A DNA stretch of 64,000 bases from NCBI GenBank assembly GCA_947247005.1, contig OX365946.1, positions 49,688,734 through 49,752,733 on the forward strand, written 5' to 3'. The notes under the pieces are model-generated. The model ran no database searches, was not told the DNA's origin, and saw nothing but the letters and a program-made list of their open reading frames with translations. A program made the translations under genes and the position numbers. This DNA is from Spisula solida. Taxonomy: Eukaryota; Mollusca; Bivalvia; Venerida; Mactridae. This document shows, one piece after another, positions 36,656-50,168 of the stretch (position 1 is the stretch's first letter; every line of letters begins with the position of its first letter).

Positions 36656-38580
36656 AACGTACGCATACAGCTTCGTAATTATCGTGCACAGATAAAGCCA
36701 ACGTTTTTCAGCAAATTTCAGTAATAGGAATATATTCGGTGACAGTTTTCCTGGAGTCACTTATCAACCAGCAACTTTTTCTCTTCCGCAAATTAAACAA
36801 ATGGGAATTTATCCACCTGTGGAGTGTGTAGACATGAGAATAGCCAATGTCATGGAAGAAGACAACCTGCTAGTATGGTCGCTGGCTCGACATTATTCAA
36901 ACCCGGTGACAAGTGAGTGCTGCAACCATTACATTGTGAACCCTTTGACAGAAATAGCAGAAACTTCTTATGTAATTTGTAAAACTTGCCTACGTACAAT
37001 ATTTGATTTAAAATATTTATTGAATCATCAGACCATCAATGGTCTAGAGTTTTTCCCAACATACCATGGCCGCCCTAAACTGAGTCAATGATCGTCAAAC
37101 TGTTGACTCACTCTGTACAATGGTCGTCGGGAGAAGCTTTGTTGATAGAGTTTTCATAATCACTGATCGTGACCGTCACTGATAGATTATCAGTGATGTG
37201 TCTAGGACGTTTTCAACTTTATGCTGAGTGGTTATGAGCAGTATGACGTTCGAGCGGTTAATGACACGCTTTTTCTATCCATAAAGTGTCCCATCTTAGA
37301 CCATTGATACGTGTGTAATGCATCTAGATTACGAATCGTCATTATTAAATTGATCAGTGCCCCTTTAAGTGAGTGGATTTCATGTGTATTCTGGGAATCC
37401 GCCAAACTATACAGAAAGCCAAACGGCTAAATATAGACACAAAGTTCTGTTAACTTATGCTACATGGTTACAAGTATATACCCCGACTATACTTCCCAAG
37501 TTTCCAGGAAGTTACTTGGGAGGAGGAGATGACACGTCCCTATATACAGGATCCTTCCCCCGACTAGTGGTTCAGTTTGAGTAAAGCCACGGTTCGGAGG
37601 CCTTATTTTTCAAAGGTATAAGGAATGTTCAGTGTTGATAGTGATGTGTGTTTGTAATGAGCGAATCCTATGGAGCCCGCATTGGGTATCAGTGGGCATT
37701 TGTTTTCTTGTAAAGTGACATTGCGTTGGTGAAGAAGGGGTGTTCAAGTACAACTCATGTAACTGAAGTCCGTAATACCGGGCTGTGGCTCTAAGGCGTT
37801 GGACGGTCCATTGTCTTCCCTTTGTTAAAAATGGCACTGTTGTTTGTCCGACTTCAAAGCCTTTGTTCGGGCGTGATGGACAGTTCGAATAAAGCTGTCA
37901 GAACTGGTGTCAATTCTTCGTTGACGACTTTCTAGAGGTAGGAGTTTGTCTGGACCAGTGTGACTTTCTCTCTGGACATGACTGTGGTATTGATCATTGT
38001 GTAGCGCCTCTGTGGATTTCGCGTTTGTCTTTTGGCTGGTGTGAACTCCGGTGCAAATTGGTTGTTCAGTATATTTGACTTACTAGTATGTTGACTTATG
38101 GAGTACGTTAGTCCATCAGACTTGTTGCGGGTTTTTAACGTCAATGGGGATGTTCTAACGTCGTCGAGAATGGTGTCTTGGATGATTTCATTACACTTCC
38201 GTCTTCTTGATAGCACGTGTCAGCATCCTCTTCATGTACATGGTCCGTTTGCGACGGTCGAAAGTCACACAATGAAAATGCCATGGTGTACGCACTGGCA
38301 CTCGAAAAGAGAAACAATTTTATAAATAGCCGTGGCCTATAATCTATATTTACATGTATGTTTCTCTGGTCGAGTGCCAGTGGGTGTGCGATATTAGCAA
38401 TAAAGGGGACAGATATGTAGTGGGCGGCTGGTGTGAAATATGTCGTGGTGTTTCATCTTGTAGGACAGTTTTGTAACTCATGACGATGTTAAGTGTATTA
38501 ACGGTAGTTCAAATACTTGACAATGAACAGGGCTTCGATAGACTGATGGTTGATGATAACTAGTATGTCGGGGACCTAGA
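36656..38580. other. Intergenic, slightly G+C-richer, possibly decayed mobile DNA
   Basis: Contains a 96-codon plus-strand ORF (36801-37091, with ECVDMRI and VICKTCLRTIF) and basic minus-strand ORFs at 37610-37837 and 37932-38216. None has a recognisable domain, splice context or conserved motif, so no gene is called. Confidence 0.35.
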
Positions 38581-38700
38581 AAGTAAGTAAGTAAGTAGTC
38601 TTTATTTTACGAGGCTAACATATTTATAATAATGCAATCTGCCATATGGGCCTCAATGGTGGACCAATCGATATCCGGAAGTTTCGGGTCATTGGATAGG
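38581..38700 (-). mobile_element. Possible LINE 3' tail
   Basis: An AAGT microsatellite at 38581-38600 is directly followed by GTCTTTATTTTACGAGGC. Read on the minus strand this gives AATAAAGAC then an ACTT tail, the form of a non-LTR element 3' end. No reverse transcriptase remains nearby. Confidence 0.3.
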
Positions 38701-40532
38701 CCGTATCCAAATTGCTGAGGTTGGATACAACCGGTAGTTGTGGATAGTTGTGTTTACAGTTCTTGGTATTTTGAACTGTTTTTTTAGTTATTTGAGTCGA
38801 CAGCACAATCATGAAGGCCTATTGTTCTTGCATCCGGTATAACTTTACCCGATAATACCGCGAAACCAAATACGGTCAGGGTATCCTTTTAGGTCAAACA
38901 AATTCTAGTCTAGTATCATTTCGGAGAGAGAACCTCCTAATTCTAATTGCATGCTGCAATGTTGCATCCGTCTGATATTACATCAAAACGATAGAGCGAT
39001 AATGAAATAAAAGGTAGGTGCCATATCCCCAGTATGAAGCGGGAACAAGTCAACACGTGACTTGGTGCATATTACTGCGCACAGCAAATTAGCCCGGGCA
39101 AACTATCTAGAACCTTGTTTATATGTAATAAATATTGGCTGAAATATGCACTGGTTTAATTGCTTCCATAAGAGAGACTTCAGCGCCAGTAGTTATTTAA
39201 CACGTGTATAGCACCAAAGCAAACCCATTTATAACTGGAATTGCATGTCAAACATTTAGCTTGTCGCAAGGAACCGTTTTGTCTAAAACATGTACATATG
39301 TACTATGTTTGATTCATCAGTTTATGCAACCTATTGGTTAAAGAAAAATCGTATTTATTCTCTGGAACACCCCTGCCCCCCACACCATCACCATACATAA
39401 CACACTGTCACCGTTCGTCTTTCTCAACTACGCGCCAGCAAATTGTTACATGCACATGTATATCAGACTCAGTAAACATGTCGTCAGTAACTAAACAATA
39501 TTTGATCATTAAGGAAGATTTTTGTTGAGTGTAATCGTCCCTTTACGACAGTCTTCACAAATCGTTTTAAGGTAAATGCATTAAGGAGTGTATAAGTAGC
39601 AAACGCTTAGCGGAAGTATCAGAGGTAAGTAACTCAGATCCCTAAAGGCACTGATGCAGAGGTTCCATTTGACTCAGGAGTAGCTAGGGTCTTGACTCTT
39701 GAAATTTCTAAAAAGCCACATTTTAACCCTCAATATTTTGGTTTGATTTGTCCATTTCTCATAAAATTATGGGTATTTTGCCTAGTCTATAAAATGGTAA
39801 AATTTAGTCAAAAGTATAAAAATGAAAAAATTCAGAAGCTAGTACAATCCCTAGTGATGCATGTTGAATCCTACATTGAAAGTACCATATGGGTAACAAC
39901 CCGCATGACTGTGTCATGTTACACCATTCAAAACCAATTAAGGCAAGAATCGTGTTATGCTAATAAAACATGCATTAATACATCATATTCCATTACGAGG
40001 ACATTTATGGATAAAATCTGTCGAGAAGCGATCAGTCAATCAGTCCAGATATTATGCATTATGCAATTCCATGTTTCCTGAACTTGGTGTCCGGAAAACT
40101 AGTAGTAGGTGTGGCCTTCGTTGGTATACTAGTTTTTCCCATTAAAACACTGCATGGAACAGAAGTGTTCCTAGTAATTGCAGCAAAGACGTCAATATGC
40201 AACTACTGCCACATGCCAAGTGACTAGATTATACACTGCACAATGCAATGCTCAACAATCAGACGTGCTTCATAATTGCTTCCATCAAGTTTAATCCTAT
40301 TTTAGGTCAATATAATTATGTTTACAAGTTGACATAATTAATACATGTATTCCTGGACTCACCAGTACAACTACAATCACCCCATGCAAGCAACTATATG
40401 CTATACAATGTAACAACTTCTCCACATCTTGGCACTGTTTTATCAAAGCACTCACAGAAATCTTAAAATTACACTCAATTTTAAAATCTTCATAATTTTT
40501 TCATCAACTACAAATAGTGTTAAAAGGGTTCT

Positions 40533-40540
<8 letters not shown>
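38701..40540. other. Intergenic, no gene seen
   Basis: The longest ORF here (39692-40081, 129 codons) has low-complexity, Ile/Ser-rich content and no family resemblance. Confidence 0.45.
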
Positions 40541-40565
<25 letters not shown>

Positions 40566-40584
40566 TTAATAATAATAATAATAA
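40541..40584 (+). repeat. AAT trinucleotide microsatellite
   Basis: About fourteen AAT units with one internal ATT interruption. Creates poly-Asn or poly-Leu in chance ORFs. Confidence 0.95.
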
Positions 40585-42769
40585 TGTTTCGGTAAATGAA
40601 CTTCTAAAAATCGTGTCTGTACTAGGTTTTATTGCAGAATTAAATTTGAGTGTCACTTTAAAACTACTGCAAGTACATTTATCAGTACCCTCACATAGAA
40701 GACAATAAACAGCTTCAAATGTTGACAAAATGAAATCACAACACAATTGAAAGAAAGTAGGTTGTAACTTTTATTGAAGACAAAAAAGAACAGCATTGTC
40801 ATGCGAAGTACATCAGCAAAGTTGCTATGTTATACTGCAAATCAAAATGAACAAAAACATGAAAACATCCACACCTCATTAACCAAACATTGCATACAAG
40901 TTCACAATAGGTATGTTAACTACATCGTAAAATCTAGGGTAAAAGCCAAGCTAGTTTATCTGCGTATAAGAATAACCGTAGGTAAAATTGTTTAGCTTTC
41001 ACACTTTGGAACAATATGTCACTCTACAAAATGACAATTAATTATTTTAGCAAGATAAACAAGATTTCAAGTAGACATACAAAACTCCTTACTAAGTATA
41101 CTACAATATTTATCAATTGCAAAAAGATGGGATTAAGTTTAATACAAAAGTATACAAATAAGATGTAATATGGTTTCGCCATTTCGAGAAAGTATATACA
41201 ACAAGTAATCAGCAATAATGCTTCCAACAATAATCAAATAGAAATGAGTTAATACATAATACTTGTATTGAACAAACCACCCATTAGCCCTTTACTAAAT
41301 AGATACCCAATCCATTTATCAACAGAATTCAGATAATGGAGCAGTTGGCTTGGGCGCGCCATCTCCAAACAGGTAATTGGGAAATAATTGGTGGTCTGTA
41401 CCAGTATACTGATGAGTCGTGAAATGTGGAAACCATGGAGTAATATGTTTTTTAATCATGCAAATCTCATTGTGGTTCGGATAACCCTACCTGACCCGTG
41501 TTTTTGCCCCTACCCTTCAACACTGTATAGCAGACTGAGTCGGATTGGGTCAGCATTACAATGAGCTTCGTTTCTCACAATGAGTTTTAACAACAGCGCA
41601 GTCACTGAATCAACTAAGGCAACTTATGCAACAGCCATTGCTAAATAAAGGAAATTTTGACGAAACTTCAATGATTCCTGGTTACAGATTAGTTTTTCTG
41701 TTATTATTTTTATAATAGGGCGATATGAAGATACCAAAGTTACACGCCAGTCTATTGAAATCATAGGAACAAACAAGTACATGTACAAAAATGATCTACC
41801 TTAGATTCTACTTATATTTCTTTAACATCACATGGTTATAAAAATTCAATAACTACAGCAGAGTATAAGCAGCGACCAAAAAATGCATAATTTTAATAAA
41901 AACAAAATACACATGTACATATAGTTTCTACGGAAAAAGTACAAACATAAAGCACTTGAGCACACAACTTGTTAAACTGACCGACAAGCAAAAATACACG
42001 AACAACAAACATGAAAATTCTGTTATATTTTTTTCAACAAGAAGGCCTGTAATTTTTATGAAATTTTGTTCCACACAGGAAATATCAGGTGCACAATTCA
42101 CAAGCTGTTAAAAACTCGCATATATGCATATAAAGACTTAGTTACTTACAAGATCATAGTTCAACTGAAACACTTTTGGGAGATGATTGTGCCAAAATGT
42201 GGATAATTATGCACCCAAAATGCCAAGCTAATGATGCTCTCAACCATTGAAAGTATCAGCTTTATATAATAAATGAAATATAATATACACATGCTTCTGT
42301 TTTGTTTAAGTAAAACTAACACCGAGTATAACAATAAGTTCCTATACCAATCAATAAATTGACAGATAAATGTAGCATAATAACAGCCATCATTAAAGTG
42401 TCAATAAATTGTTACGATACAATACAGTCAGTTTTCGATACAACAGCCATCGATATACACACTTATTCATATACCGACATCATTTTCTGGGAACAAATGT
42501 TTTAAAACACTCTTTGTATCAATTCAGTATACTGACTAATTCGTTACAACATTTTGCTTTGGAACAAACAGTGGTGTTATATTGAGACCTGACTGTAACT
42601 GTTATGACTATAACACCACACTCAGACATTTACAGGAAACCCCCACTTCAAGATCATCTCATCAATATATAGGATAACTTTAATATTAGAAACAAAATTT
42701 GTAAGTCTGTTAACACAGTTTTGTTCAGTTTTTCACTTAAGCATTAAGACCACCTCAATAAAGCTGCAA

Positions 42770-43105
42770 GTTTTTAAGGGGTCTAAGTAAGGGGTCCACG
42801 TGAGACCTTATGTGAAGTTGAGTTCTGCCTTCCCTGTCCGATTTTCTATTATCTATTTACTGCATGGTCTAAATAAAGGGTCCAAGTGAGACCCTATTTA
42901 CATCAAGTTGAGTACTGCCTTCCCTGTCCAATTTTCTATTATCTTTTTACTGTAAGGGGTCCAAGTGAGACCTGATTATATCAAGTTTTACTGTACAGTC
43001 TAAGTAATAGGGGGTCCAAGTGAGACCTGATTATATAAAGATATACTGTATGGTCTAAGTAAGGGGTCCAAGTGCGACCTGATTATATAAAGACTTACTG
43101 TTTAT
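42770..43105. repeat. Tandem GGGGTCCAAGTGAGACC repeats
   Basis: Five units of about 60-125 bp share TCTAAGTAAGGGGTCCAAGT and GAGACCTGATTATAT. Two longer early units also carry GCCTTCCCTGTCCRATTTTC. Confidence 0.85.
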
Positions 43106-44208
43106 CTTTAGTTCGATGTTCCCATAACTAAGACCTTGACTTCAGTTAATACACCACATGATGAATGAAAGCAATTAAACAATCCTTGTTAAGAAAAACA
43201 TCATAAAACATGTAACTTTTTTTGTTAACGTGAACTGAATATTAAAAAGATGGAAGCTGAATATATTGACCGCAATAATTGACTAACTCCAAAACATGTC
43301 AATGTATGCCACAGTTCAAGAAAGCCATTTAAAAAATACAGTCAATTCTGTGTTAGTGACCACTGACCACCTGAGTTAAGCAACCACCTGTCTTAAAACA
43401 GCTAACTAATATTTAATACCAAATGTATAACATTCACCTGTATCAAACAAACATCCACTTTAAGCAGCTACAGTAGGTGTACCCCTTGACTGGCTGTTTA
43501 AGGCAGGTTAGACTGTATACTTAGACAGAACAGAACTTAAATATGTGACAGGAATTATATTGTCATATAACCTTGGGATATCATTAAGATGACACTTATA
43601 AACATCGGAAATCAACCATTAACAAGATGGCTTATACAAACTGTATAATGACAATGTATATGTTTTCCAGGGCTACAGTGTCTAATCAGGATGTTTTGCT
43701 AGATAGATATGTCTCATCTTATATAATTATCACCAGTCTTGCTTTTGATAGTGGCACTCCTAGTTTAAATCCATAATATGTGATTGCAACGGGATTGGCT
43801 AGGGGGTCAATAACCTCATTCTTGAAATAACCTAAAGCTAACAATGTTTTGTGGTGAACACAAAGCTGGTAAGTGGTGGGGTCACAATTTGTTATTGGTT
43901 CAGAAGACAATTCAAATTCCGTGGGGTGTTCCCATTGTTTTTGACTAACATCCCCAACTTTTCCGAAAAATTTCCTAAAAAGTCCTTGTACAAATTTCAA
44001 TATGAAGTTTTTATCATGCAAAATATAGCCTAATGCTAAAGATTAATTTAACAGTGAGTTAATACTGTATTTGCTCAACATACAGGAAACACTGAAACAG
44101 TCCCAACTAAAAGGTTAAACCCTATACTCCATGGAAACATATATTGATACATCTACCCTACACCATACTGACTCAGTTCGAGTCATCAAACAGAATTCTA
44201 TGCAGATA

Positions 44209-44235
44209 CGAGGGTAGTCCAAAATGTTTCGGACA
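44209..44235. mobile_element. Solo mariner-type terminal repeat
   Basis: TA at 44207-44208 followed by CGAGGGTAGTCCAAAATGTT, very like mariner ends. No matching inverted copy was found in the following 1.5 kb, so it looks like a truncated remnant. Confidence 0.45.
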
Positions 44236-44852
44236 CAATTTAAATTCAATAATAATGACTAGTATACAGGTTTTATTTAATTAAACTCAATCACCAATTA
44301 ATTTTTAATTTTCAATATGGAGATGATGTACACAATCTAACTCATCATTTATCAGAAACCCGTTGGTAAGTAAATTTTTGTACAGAAGATAAGGGGCCTG
44401 AAGATTAAAGGGCTAAATGTTCAAGGAACAGCGCCTGCAGTATTTGCAGTGCCACAATAGACACGATTTACAAATCATAATATGCAAAATGTACCTATCA
44501 CCATAAATTATTCAAACACTGATACAACAAAAACTACACACGAAAACATTGCAAATTTACAAATCTAATTGACAAATAACGGTTGTAAAGAAATAAAAAA
44601 ATTGAAAAAGGTAAATAGGAACACTAACAAGAAACAATAGCACTAAATTGTGTGGAATATGAATGTATAAAAAGAACAGCAAAGTTTGTGTACAATTGCA
44701 ACATATTTACATGGTTCAAATTTGCACCAAATTAAGTATAGCACTAAATATAGATATATGTATCTACACAAATGTTCGTCAAGTTAACCCTTTACTCTGT
44801 TCTTTACTCTACTGTATGGAAAAGCAAAAAGGCACTACCTTTTGAATAGGGT

Positions 44853-44950
44853 TGGATACCGGTACTCGGTACTGGAACCATACCGAAACTCGTTTTAAAA
44901 TATACCGGTATATACCGCTTCAGAAAATACCGGTACCTTTATCGGAACTA
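44853..44950. repeat. ACCGGTA palindrome cluster
   Basis: TACCGGTA-type palindromes occur four times in about 80 bp (GGATACCGGTACTCGGTACT, TATACCGGTATATACCG, AATACCGGTACC). It has the look of a transposon end rather than a gene feature. Confidence 0.5.
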
Positions 44951-46934
44951 TTATACTAATATCAAACTTACTAATTTCCCATAACCTACACTACAGCTCC
45001 ACTTCATTTTTGGAAATAATGCCTAGTTTGTTAGTTTTGGTTTATGAGATCTATTATTCAGTCAAAATAGTTAAGTTTTCCCGTAAGATGGTTTGTGAAT
45101 ACCAGTTATTTTAAATAGGTGTAAAACAGTATTACTGCAGAAAAGGGGTCAATAGAGTCAAGGGTTAACATCACATTTTAAGAACACAGCAGTTGTTTGA
45201 CAATATAAAGAAGTATTTCACAATATAGAACTGACACAAAAACACCAAATAGACTAACAATCATTCAGCATTTTGTCAACTCAGTAAACCTGTTTTACAT
45301 ATGTAAATGTATGTACAATTTACATGTATGTGTCAATGTTTAGGTATTTACAAATATAAGTTCATACATATGTTTTACACATATATAAAATGTATATGCA
45401 GTAGAACTTTAATGCCTCAACCACCCTAGAAACCTTGAATAGGTTCATCAGCCTCAGCAAAATGATGGATGTAATAGTGTACCATAAATACCTCAAACAG
45501 GTAGATAGCTCTAACTATTTTCCAGGTCTGAAGGCAGTTTTTGGTATCAAAGTTTTACTGTACATGCATTTTACATAAGTACATGCAGTTTATATGCATG
45601 TTGCATATCCACTTGAAATCCAATGGCTCGATATTGTTCTAATTTGTACGGTAATTCCTAGGATTTATACTTGAATTTGTTAGTAAAAATATGTAAATAT
45701 AACCGATAACCCATTAAATGTTTTAAAGTATCCTTTTATTATTTGAAGAAATACAGCACACCTGCCAAGTAATTTTTTATAACGCTTGATTCTAAGTCAA
45801 GGACAGTTACTGTACTTTTCCCAATCCATTAGAAAACAAATTGTATAGACAATATTTACACAATATGACAATCAATCAAAAAATGCTTATAACATGGTTA
45901 TTTATAGCTGATTCCAAGTCAGCTGTGCCAACTGATCATTCATTGGTCAATATCTTCTAAAACCTGTTTTAAGTAGCTGAATTCTTCAAAATGTATATAC
46001 AAATGGTTCTCGAGCAAACAAAAATGTTTACATCATGTATTCAATAAATGCTCTTCAAGTAGACCTTCAAACTATCACATTTTACACCTAAATGAAAACC
46101 TAGATTAAAGAATTCAATCATTCCATATTACTTAACAAGTACCTCTTTAATAAATTTCTTTAAAAAACACAAAATCTTGCCTAAGTGGGGGTAAAGTTAT
46201 TTACACATTTTGTTGCATTGTAAATCATTTACAAAGCAACAAAATGTGGAAATAACTTTTAATGATTTGCACTGAATCATTTTCAGAATGAATGAAATAT
46301 CTAATTGAAAATTTTGAAAGAAGAAATGCAACAGCATAAAAAATTAACAATTCTACGGTATTGAAATATGCAATTGATAGCTAGCGTAAATACCTAAGGT
46401 AGCCAAATTTAGCATACCTTGGCAGCCAACCAATTTAACTGAATTCATTAGAAAAATCTGAACAGGACTGACACTAAAAATAATATGATAAAAAACTTCA
46501 TGAATAGGTAGGTCAAGTTTATCAACATGTGCTAGAAGTACAGCTAGGTTTACAATCTGACTCAAGGTCAGGAAACTAACTTGTAGTAAACAGCCTGTTG
46601 ATTACGGTATATAGTATCATCAGACTCTAACCATTGTTTGTACCATACACCTCCTTTATTTACATGAGCAGCCGTCAGTAAAATTAGAAATTTAATAAAA
46701 ATTACATGTATATAATATCAATTGGCAAAATATCAATAAATCTTAAATCACTGAAACTGAAGTGGCAACAGTTTGAAGTTTACAATTCAGCATATTTTCA
46801 GATTGAGTGATATACAAAAGAAAGGTTTTTATGATAAAATGCACCTTACTAGTACAGTGTATGGTTGTTTTACACAGGTTGTTGCTATGGAGAACTGATT
46901 AGTGACTGATTACTTTGGGAATAATATGATGAGG

Positions 46935-47395
46935 TCGCTAAAGTGAGGTACTTTCTCAAAGGAGGGCTGTTCTACAAAGGTTGTACAGTACACAGGAGGA
47001 AGTTACATAGGAGGGATGTTCTAAAGAGGTTGTACAGTACACAGGAGAATGTTACATAGGAGGGGTGTTCTATAGAGGTTGTACAGTACACAGGAAGAAG
47101 TTACATAGGAGGGATATTCTAAAGAGGTTGTACAGTACACTGGAAGAAGTTACATAGGAGGGATGTTCTAAAGAGGTTGTACAGTACACTGGAAGAAGTT
47201 ACATAGGAGGGATATTCTAAAGAGGTTGTACAGTACACTGGAAGAAGTTACATAGGAGGGATGTTCTAAAGAGGTTGTACAGTACACTGGAAGAAGTTAC
47301 ATAGGAGGGATATTCTAAAGAGGTTGTACAGTACACAGGAAGAAGTTACATTGGAGGGATGTTCTAAAGAGGTTGCACAGTACACAAGAGGAAAT
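46935..47395. repeat. 49-bp minisatellite
   Basis: About nine units with exact 49-bp spacing (TTGTACAG at 46981, 47030, 47079 and on): AAAGAGGTTGTACAGTACAC, TGGAAGAAGTTACATAGGAG, GGATGTTCT. GATGTTCT and GATATTCT units alternate in the middle, suggesting a 98-bp dimer. Confidence 0.95.
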
Positions 47396-50168
47396 TACTA
47401 CAGTGGATACAAACTGATACAAACATAGATAATCAGGTGTAACAAACCTATCAATAATGTATGGAGTGTTTACATTATCATAACGTTTTTATGTCAAGGA
47501 CATGCTGTATCAAATCTAAGAAGAGAATCACTTTATGTTTACTCGACAAAAAATGGCTCAGTTTCTTGTTTCGAATATTAAGTTGCTTTGCCAGCAAGAT
47601 ATTGTTTAAGTACAATCTTACAAACTTACAGTACAAACAGCACTCCCGAGACCCAATTACAAGTCCCAAGGTTTCAAACCAATCCCTTAAATTGAATTCC
47701 AACAATTTGCAGACTAAGAATGAGAAGGTCATAAGTACAAAATCGATATTTTGAGAAAACAAGAAAAAACCGTCTGAAAACTACTCTTTACTTATGGAAA
47801 AGCAAGCTTTTTCAATCTCAGTTCGGTCAACATGACCTGTTCCGATTTTCATGAAAATAGGCTCAATAGAAGCGCCTTATGATGGGGATTTCAAATATGT
47901 TCTTAATACAAGGCTTAAGTAGCACATACAACATTCTCGTTCTAAGCCAGCGGATTGCCAAACTCTATTTTGAAGTTCAAGAATTCCCCAGACTAGCAGG
48001 TTAAGGAAGTAAAAGTTCACTTAATATATGTAACCAACATGGAATGCACAGTATGCCAAGGTCGATTAATACTTAACCAATTTAAAAGCAAATGGAATTA
48101 TGGTTATACTGTGGTATTTAATTCTTCAGATGGATAAACCCCATAAATAGCAAAGCAATTACTGTAGTGTGCAATTACGTAGTATCCAATTAACTACACA
48201 CAACAATACCACAGTTTGAGTTCAAGTCTGTGACCATTATATAAATAACACTTAGATCAACAACCGTAATACTATACTACTGTTTGCTAAAACAATATTG
48301 ATTACCTTGGGACCTTGAACCGGTACAAAATGTTTACAGAATTCAGCTAACTAGATGAAGGTTATGTAATTAGTCATAGGAATCCCATCAGTACAGCCAA
48401 GATAAAATTATGGTAGACAAATATAACATGGCTGAAATATTATGGTTTTTCTATTATCATAGCAAGCCAGTTGGCGTATGGACTATGGGGAATAAAACAT
48501 TAGGAGTAATCATCAGGTTTAACTGTCTATACATTAGGTTTTGATTCAACAGAAGTCTGAACAAAGACGCGCAGCAATTTCAAGCATACATTTATAGTTC
48601 CTAATTATGTAACAAACAAACCCTTTCATTAAAGCTTTAAAGCACCAAAAGAATTTTGTACAATTTGATGCTCATTTATGCATTTATAAAATAGCTGGCT
48701 AACTATTAAACTCAATCAGAAGTTCAGTTGATATTAAACAGTACTTTACATAATGTCAAAAGTTCACTGTTTTGTGTATAAACAAGGATAAGTATGATCT
48801 ATTGGTTTTTCAGGCTACTCTGTTAAACTCGGTCAATAACTAAGTATTTCAGAATAAAAATATGATCAATAGTACAAAATGTACAAGAAATGTTCAGTAC
48901 ATGATTTTCAGTATAAGTATTTTTTAGCCATGAAACAATAAAACATATGACCTTTAATATACAAATACTGTCATAATAATAATCTTTGTGAACAGCCTAA
49001 TTTATAGTAATATCTATGCTTTAAATTCAGTAAAACAATCTAAAATTTAACATACGATATAAAAAATCAAGACCATTTAAACCCAAGTATAACATTGTTA
49101 CACGAGTTTCATCTCAACAACAGCCCTATATAATTAGTACCTGCGAGCTTGAGCGAGCAGGTATATTGGGTAGGTCAAAGTAAAAAGGCCATGGAGGGGC
49201 ACGTGACCTGTTCTCGATGGTTTATGATTTCAAAAAAAAATCCAAAAAACGATGCATTTTGTAAGAATGTCGTGAACATACTAATCAAACCGGTCGTTAC
49301 AAGATTTCAAATTTTTCTTGATAAAGACATGGATAGCAAGAGCTGCACATGAACATCTGCCATAGTGCTGCAGTCATCAAGACGGAATTCCTGTTCATGT
49401 TACACCCTATAGAGATGTTGTTGAGACACAACTACTTAGCTTTACTGGTGTACTTTTATCATGTTGTTATGTAGGTGAAAACATATCAGAATATATAAGC
49501 AGGGACATAGCCAGACTTGAAATGAAGTTACGCACACAAGTCTTGAATGCGGCGATTATGGTTGGGGGTCCTTAAGATTGTGAAAATTTGGTACTTTAAT
49601 CAAATTAATGCCATTTTGGCCATATTTATATTTCTATTGTTCAAATTAATGTTCACACACATGTACGTCCATATCGCTGGCTTCGCCCCTGGTGATAACA
49701 TTTCAGAATATATTTATTAAGTAAAGTACTACGGTATCAATAAGCAATATACAACAGTATGCACCAATAACTGGAAATAATGTCAACTTATCAATACAAT
49801 CATAACAAAAAGAAGGAAGTATTTAGTCATATAAGCCATACACATTTCCACAAAGTCAACATACATTTTCACATGTAAGAACATCAAAGTTTACTGAGTT
49901 GTACCCAATGCAAGCTATCCACCAAAAGTTCAGCTGTCAGAATATTTGTTCCAAGTTTTCAGTAAATCAACACACACACACAAGCACAAAACACTTTATA
50001 GTCGTTTACACCATGAATGTACAAAATAATCCAAGCCAAGTTAAATATGTCTGCACGGAAATCACACGCACACATGATCATGATTTAATACATCGAAGAA
50101 AGCTGCTCTGTAAATATCACTGCATACAATAATTGCCCTATATGGTTGATATAAGTCTCTATATACTG

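Larger units (their letters stand above)
40770..50168 (-). other. Possible long 3' UTR of headcase, or gene-free downstream region
   Basis: On the minus strand this follows the headcase stop without any recognisable gene. AATAAA on the minus strand occurs close to the stop (49713-49718) and at the far end (40770-40775). It contains tandem arrays at 42770-43110 and 46935-47395, a single mariner-type end at 44209 and ACCGGTA palindromes near 44.87 kb. A long UTR is inferred from the lack of other genes, not shown. Confidence 0.3.

Noticed and set aside
36801..37091. 96-codon ORF with CxxC-like VICKTCLRTIF
   Set aside because: Only one cysteine pair, no conserved zinc-finger spacing and no splice context; too weak to call a gene.
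39692..40081. 129-codon plus-strand ORF
   Set aside because: No family resemblance, no splice or promoter context, and composition like the surrounding A+T-rich DNA.
40504..40746. ORFs with poly-Leu or poly-Asn
   Set aside because: Produced by the AAT microsatellite.
43719..44021. 100-codon minus-strand ORF
   Set aside because: Lies in the presumed headcase 3' UTR with no recognisable motif.
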